Of a DNA stretch of 64,000 nucleotides, positions 63,601 to 64,000 are shown piece by piece; within the stretch, counting starts at the first letter, position 1, and each line of letters starts with the position of its first letter. The position numbers were made by a program, and so were the translations under genes. The notes beneath the pieces were generated by a model. That model saw nothing but the letters and a program-made list of their open reading frames with translations, had not been told where the DNA came from and made no database searches. Source of the DNA: Filosporella fistucella (Eukaryota; Ascomycota; Leotiomycetes; Helotiales); assembly GCA_030077755.1 (NCBI GenBank), contig JAQJZZ010000011.1:1364001-1428000 (forward strand), read 5' to 3'.

Positions 63601-63935
63601 CTGCACCGTCAGATGTGGGTGTCGGTCAGGTTATGAAGCCAAGCGCCGTTACTCGATTGCCATCACAGCTGGAAATGGAGGTGCACGACTTCACCAGAGA
63701 AGAAATTGCAGAAAAGAAATTCTATTGTTTGAATGATAACGGTCAGGTCGACTATTTTATGGCCTCTGGTGGAGGCCCCCTGGAGATTCAATATCTCAAT
63801 ATGCTGAGTGCGCATAGTAGTTATTGGCTGAGTCCTGATTTTATCAGGATGATTGTAATTGAGTGCGGGCGAAAGCCTGGCAGGGTAAATACGTTGCCTA
63901 ACATGAGGGCAATGAAGCGTGGAAGAAAGACGTAA
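60678..63935 (+). CDS. DDHD-domain phospholipase (phosphatidic acid-preferring PLA1 type)
   Basis: Intronless, 1,085 residues. The lipase core begins at V-L-V-I-H-G-I-G-Q (about 680) and carries the nucleophile Ser829 in I-I-A-H-S-L-G-S-A. The DDHD domain is seen in F-F-A-G-S-P-A-G-F-F-L-L-L-E and N-I-M-H-Y-N-D-P-I-A-Y-R. The family (yeast Ddl1, mammalian DDHD1/2) hydrolyses phosphatidic acid or cardiolipin-type lipids at membranes. The N-terminal 400 residues are long, charged and low-complexity, with an odd Cys-rich patch (C-I-E-E-A-C, C-A-C, C-E-P-C) at about residues 148-175. The start M-S-Q-S-S-H-T-Y-G is preferred because upstream frames hold stops. Confidence 0.92.
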   Translation: MSQSSHTYGPTCHLTRTVVFSGYKDNGDIPLLKAQFFYSSPLPIDDPLSAIPIPGGSDNKSANQPPRPFSAPDNNALEEAWLGLGGKRKKNIKPFKSAASSHKPSSSRSRAPISRQAGANATSPGSGSDNNPLDYKAEDPCIEEACEEISGAKVYCACGEYHSGCEPCPRVFNLTNVTSGDEAPQASGKPFKVNSTLGDKKSPFEASSNDGVQEVQDSPHDQGIEDDHHACAGSSIPTCCQDYEQRRLEHQIPHSSHNRGPDFRSRKPKKLTSKKKGDHDDKRVGQAPGEISHDSEPQETALDGPFERLSREPKVLGKQADMPDSQFPKQPVTGKIDIPQPAQHSTTLSGSLPSQSDDTGTTGLPFLKLPSRSNLSPSAPDDDQVEASAGDPCDEDEIPRRTRERDSTETETVDNYGCKAYKYKDTVDVPVGVSRLHLVKLPALQMKPIYWSPVNDIAAVTRGTWFYKETMLPVEPAVANQLEIGYMELRPWSQTWSDELNSAIEVGAAGEEKIAHRLWPKQEDKKSVARNSVEHTLSTNPYCAARCFQGQAAAEGEIDPDIPDRKSSETKTISKKYPNSQVIYKDTQNAFILKPTLQPSAYYGRKPLAKIKRGTTVGIHVVRGFDWKSWEKLHPSKKTAQALKAGQSAPVAGAADASKKIACLACQVKDQRETITDLVLVIHGIGQKLSERMESFHFTHSINAFRRSVNVELANEPVQRVLRKDFGGTMVLPINWRSNLYFDEGGSFRAGDQEDQNTEFTLKDITPDTIPAIRNMISDVMLDIPFYMSHHKPKMIQAVIAEANRVYRLWCKNNPDFHKDGRVHIIAHSLGSAMALEILSKQPTSVPRIDLSGKKINAKHFDFNTTNLFFAGSPAGFFLLLEKGALLPRRGQSKPGAEHEQNDKSITGEAGTFGCLAVENIYNIMHYNDPIAYRLNATVDPQYAASLKDAQIPSATTGFLESIGNAMRSITPGMAAPSDVGVGQVMKPSAVTRLPSQLEMEVHDFTREEIAEKKFYCLNDNGQVDYFMASGGGPLEIQYLNMLSAHSSYWLSPDFIRMIVIECGRKPGRVNTLPNMRAMKRGRKT

Positions 63936-64000
63936 AGCTATGAAATATCTGGCAATTGGGTTATTTATTTGGGAGGCGGTTTGTTGGAGGAGTTGGTCTC

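Overview
This is a nuclear window from a filamentous ascomycete (Pezizomycotina). I infer Leotiomycetes/Helotiales from the general protein and gene style, but a class-level call is only an inference. The evidence is short introns (mostly 42-110 nt) with GT-AG borders, C-T-A/G-A-C-like branch sequences, CT-rich leaders, and a gene set that is typical of moulds: two-subunit ATP-citrate lyase, GH72 glucanosyltransferase, fungal RNA polymerase II cyclin ssn8, Aur1/Ipt1-like sphingolipid enzyme. I rebuilt exon structures by hand; each multi-exon model keeps an open frame across all its junctions and a total length divisible by three.

Layout. 0-12.3 kb: the end of a PPR protein, a queuosine-salvage glycosylase (QNG1), the SUMO E1 subunit UBA2, a mitochondrial OAR1-type reductase, an Aur1/Ipt1-like PAP2 enzyme and elongin C. 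14-17.5 kb: an amidase and DNA polymerase delta subunit 4. 17.7-23 kb: ATP-citrate lyase subunits acl1 and acl2, head to head around a 1.27 kb shared promoter region. 25.3-35.3 kb: a GPI-anchored GH72 enzyme, a small Cys-rich protein, a RING/TRAF zinc-finger protein, the Qc-SNARE Syn8, a 111-residue mitochondrial protein and a low-complexity conserved protein. 35.3-39.3 kb: a 4 kb stretch with no supported gene but with palindromes and simple repeats. 39.3-46.8 kb: ssn8, an EF-hand mitochondrial carrier (SCaMC/Sal1 type), tRNA(Ile)-lysidine synthetase-like protein and the S-adenosylmethionine carrier Pet8. 47.5-55.6 kb: WDR48, the SUMO protease Ulp1 and a phenol-hydroxylase-type FAD monooxygenase, all on the minus strand. 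57.3-64 kb: an uncharacterised 732-residue protein and a DDHD-domain phospholipase.

How the genes relate. Most are housekeeping genes in divergent pairs with short shared 5' regions (QNG1/UBA2, acl1/acl2, RING-TRAF/Syn8, ssn8/SCaMC, TilS/Pet8). The acl pair makes both subunits of one enzyme. SUMO activation (UBA2), SUMO processing (Ulp1) and a deubiquitinase cofactor (WDR48) lie within one window, the last two as neighbours. I see no transposon, CRISPR array, rRNA or tRNA gene, and no secondary-metabolite or defence-type cluster. The best candidates for undescribed biology are four uncharacterised proteins, some unusual splice structures (a GC-AG intron, a 5-nt terminal coding exon, long introns in elongin C and acl2), and the 4 kb repeat-bearing intergenic block.
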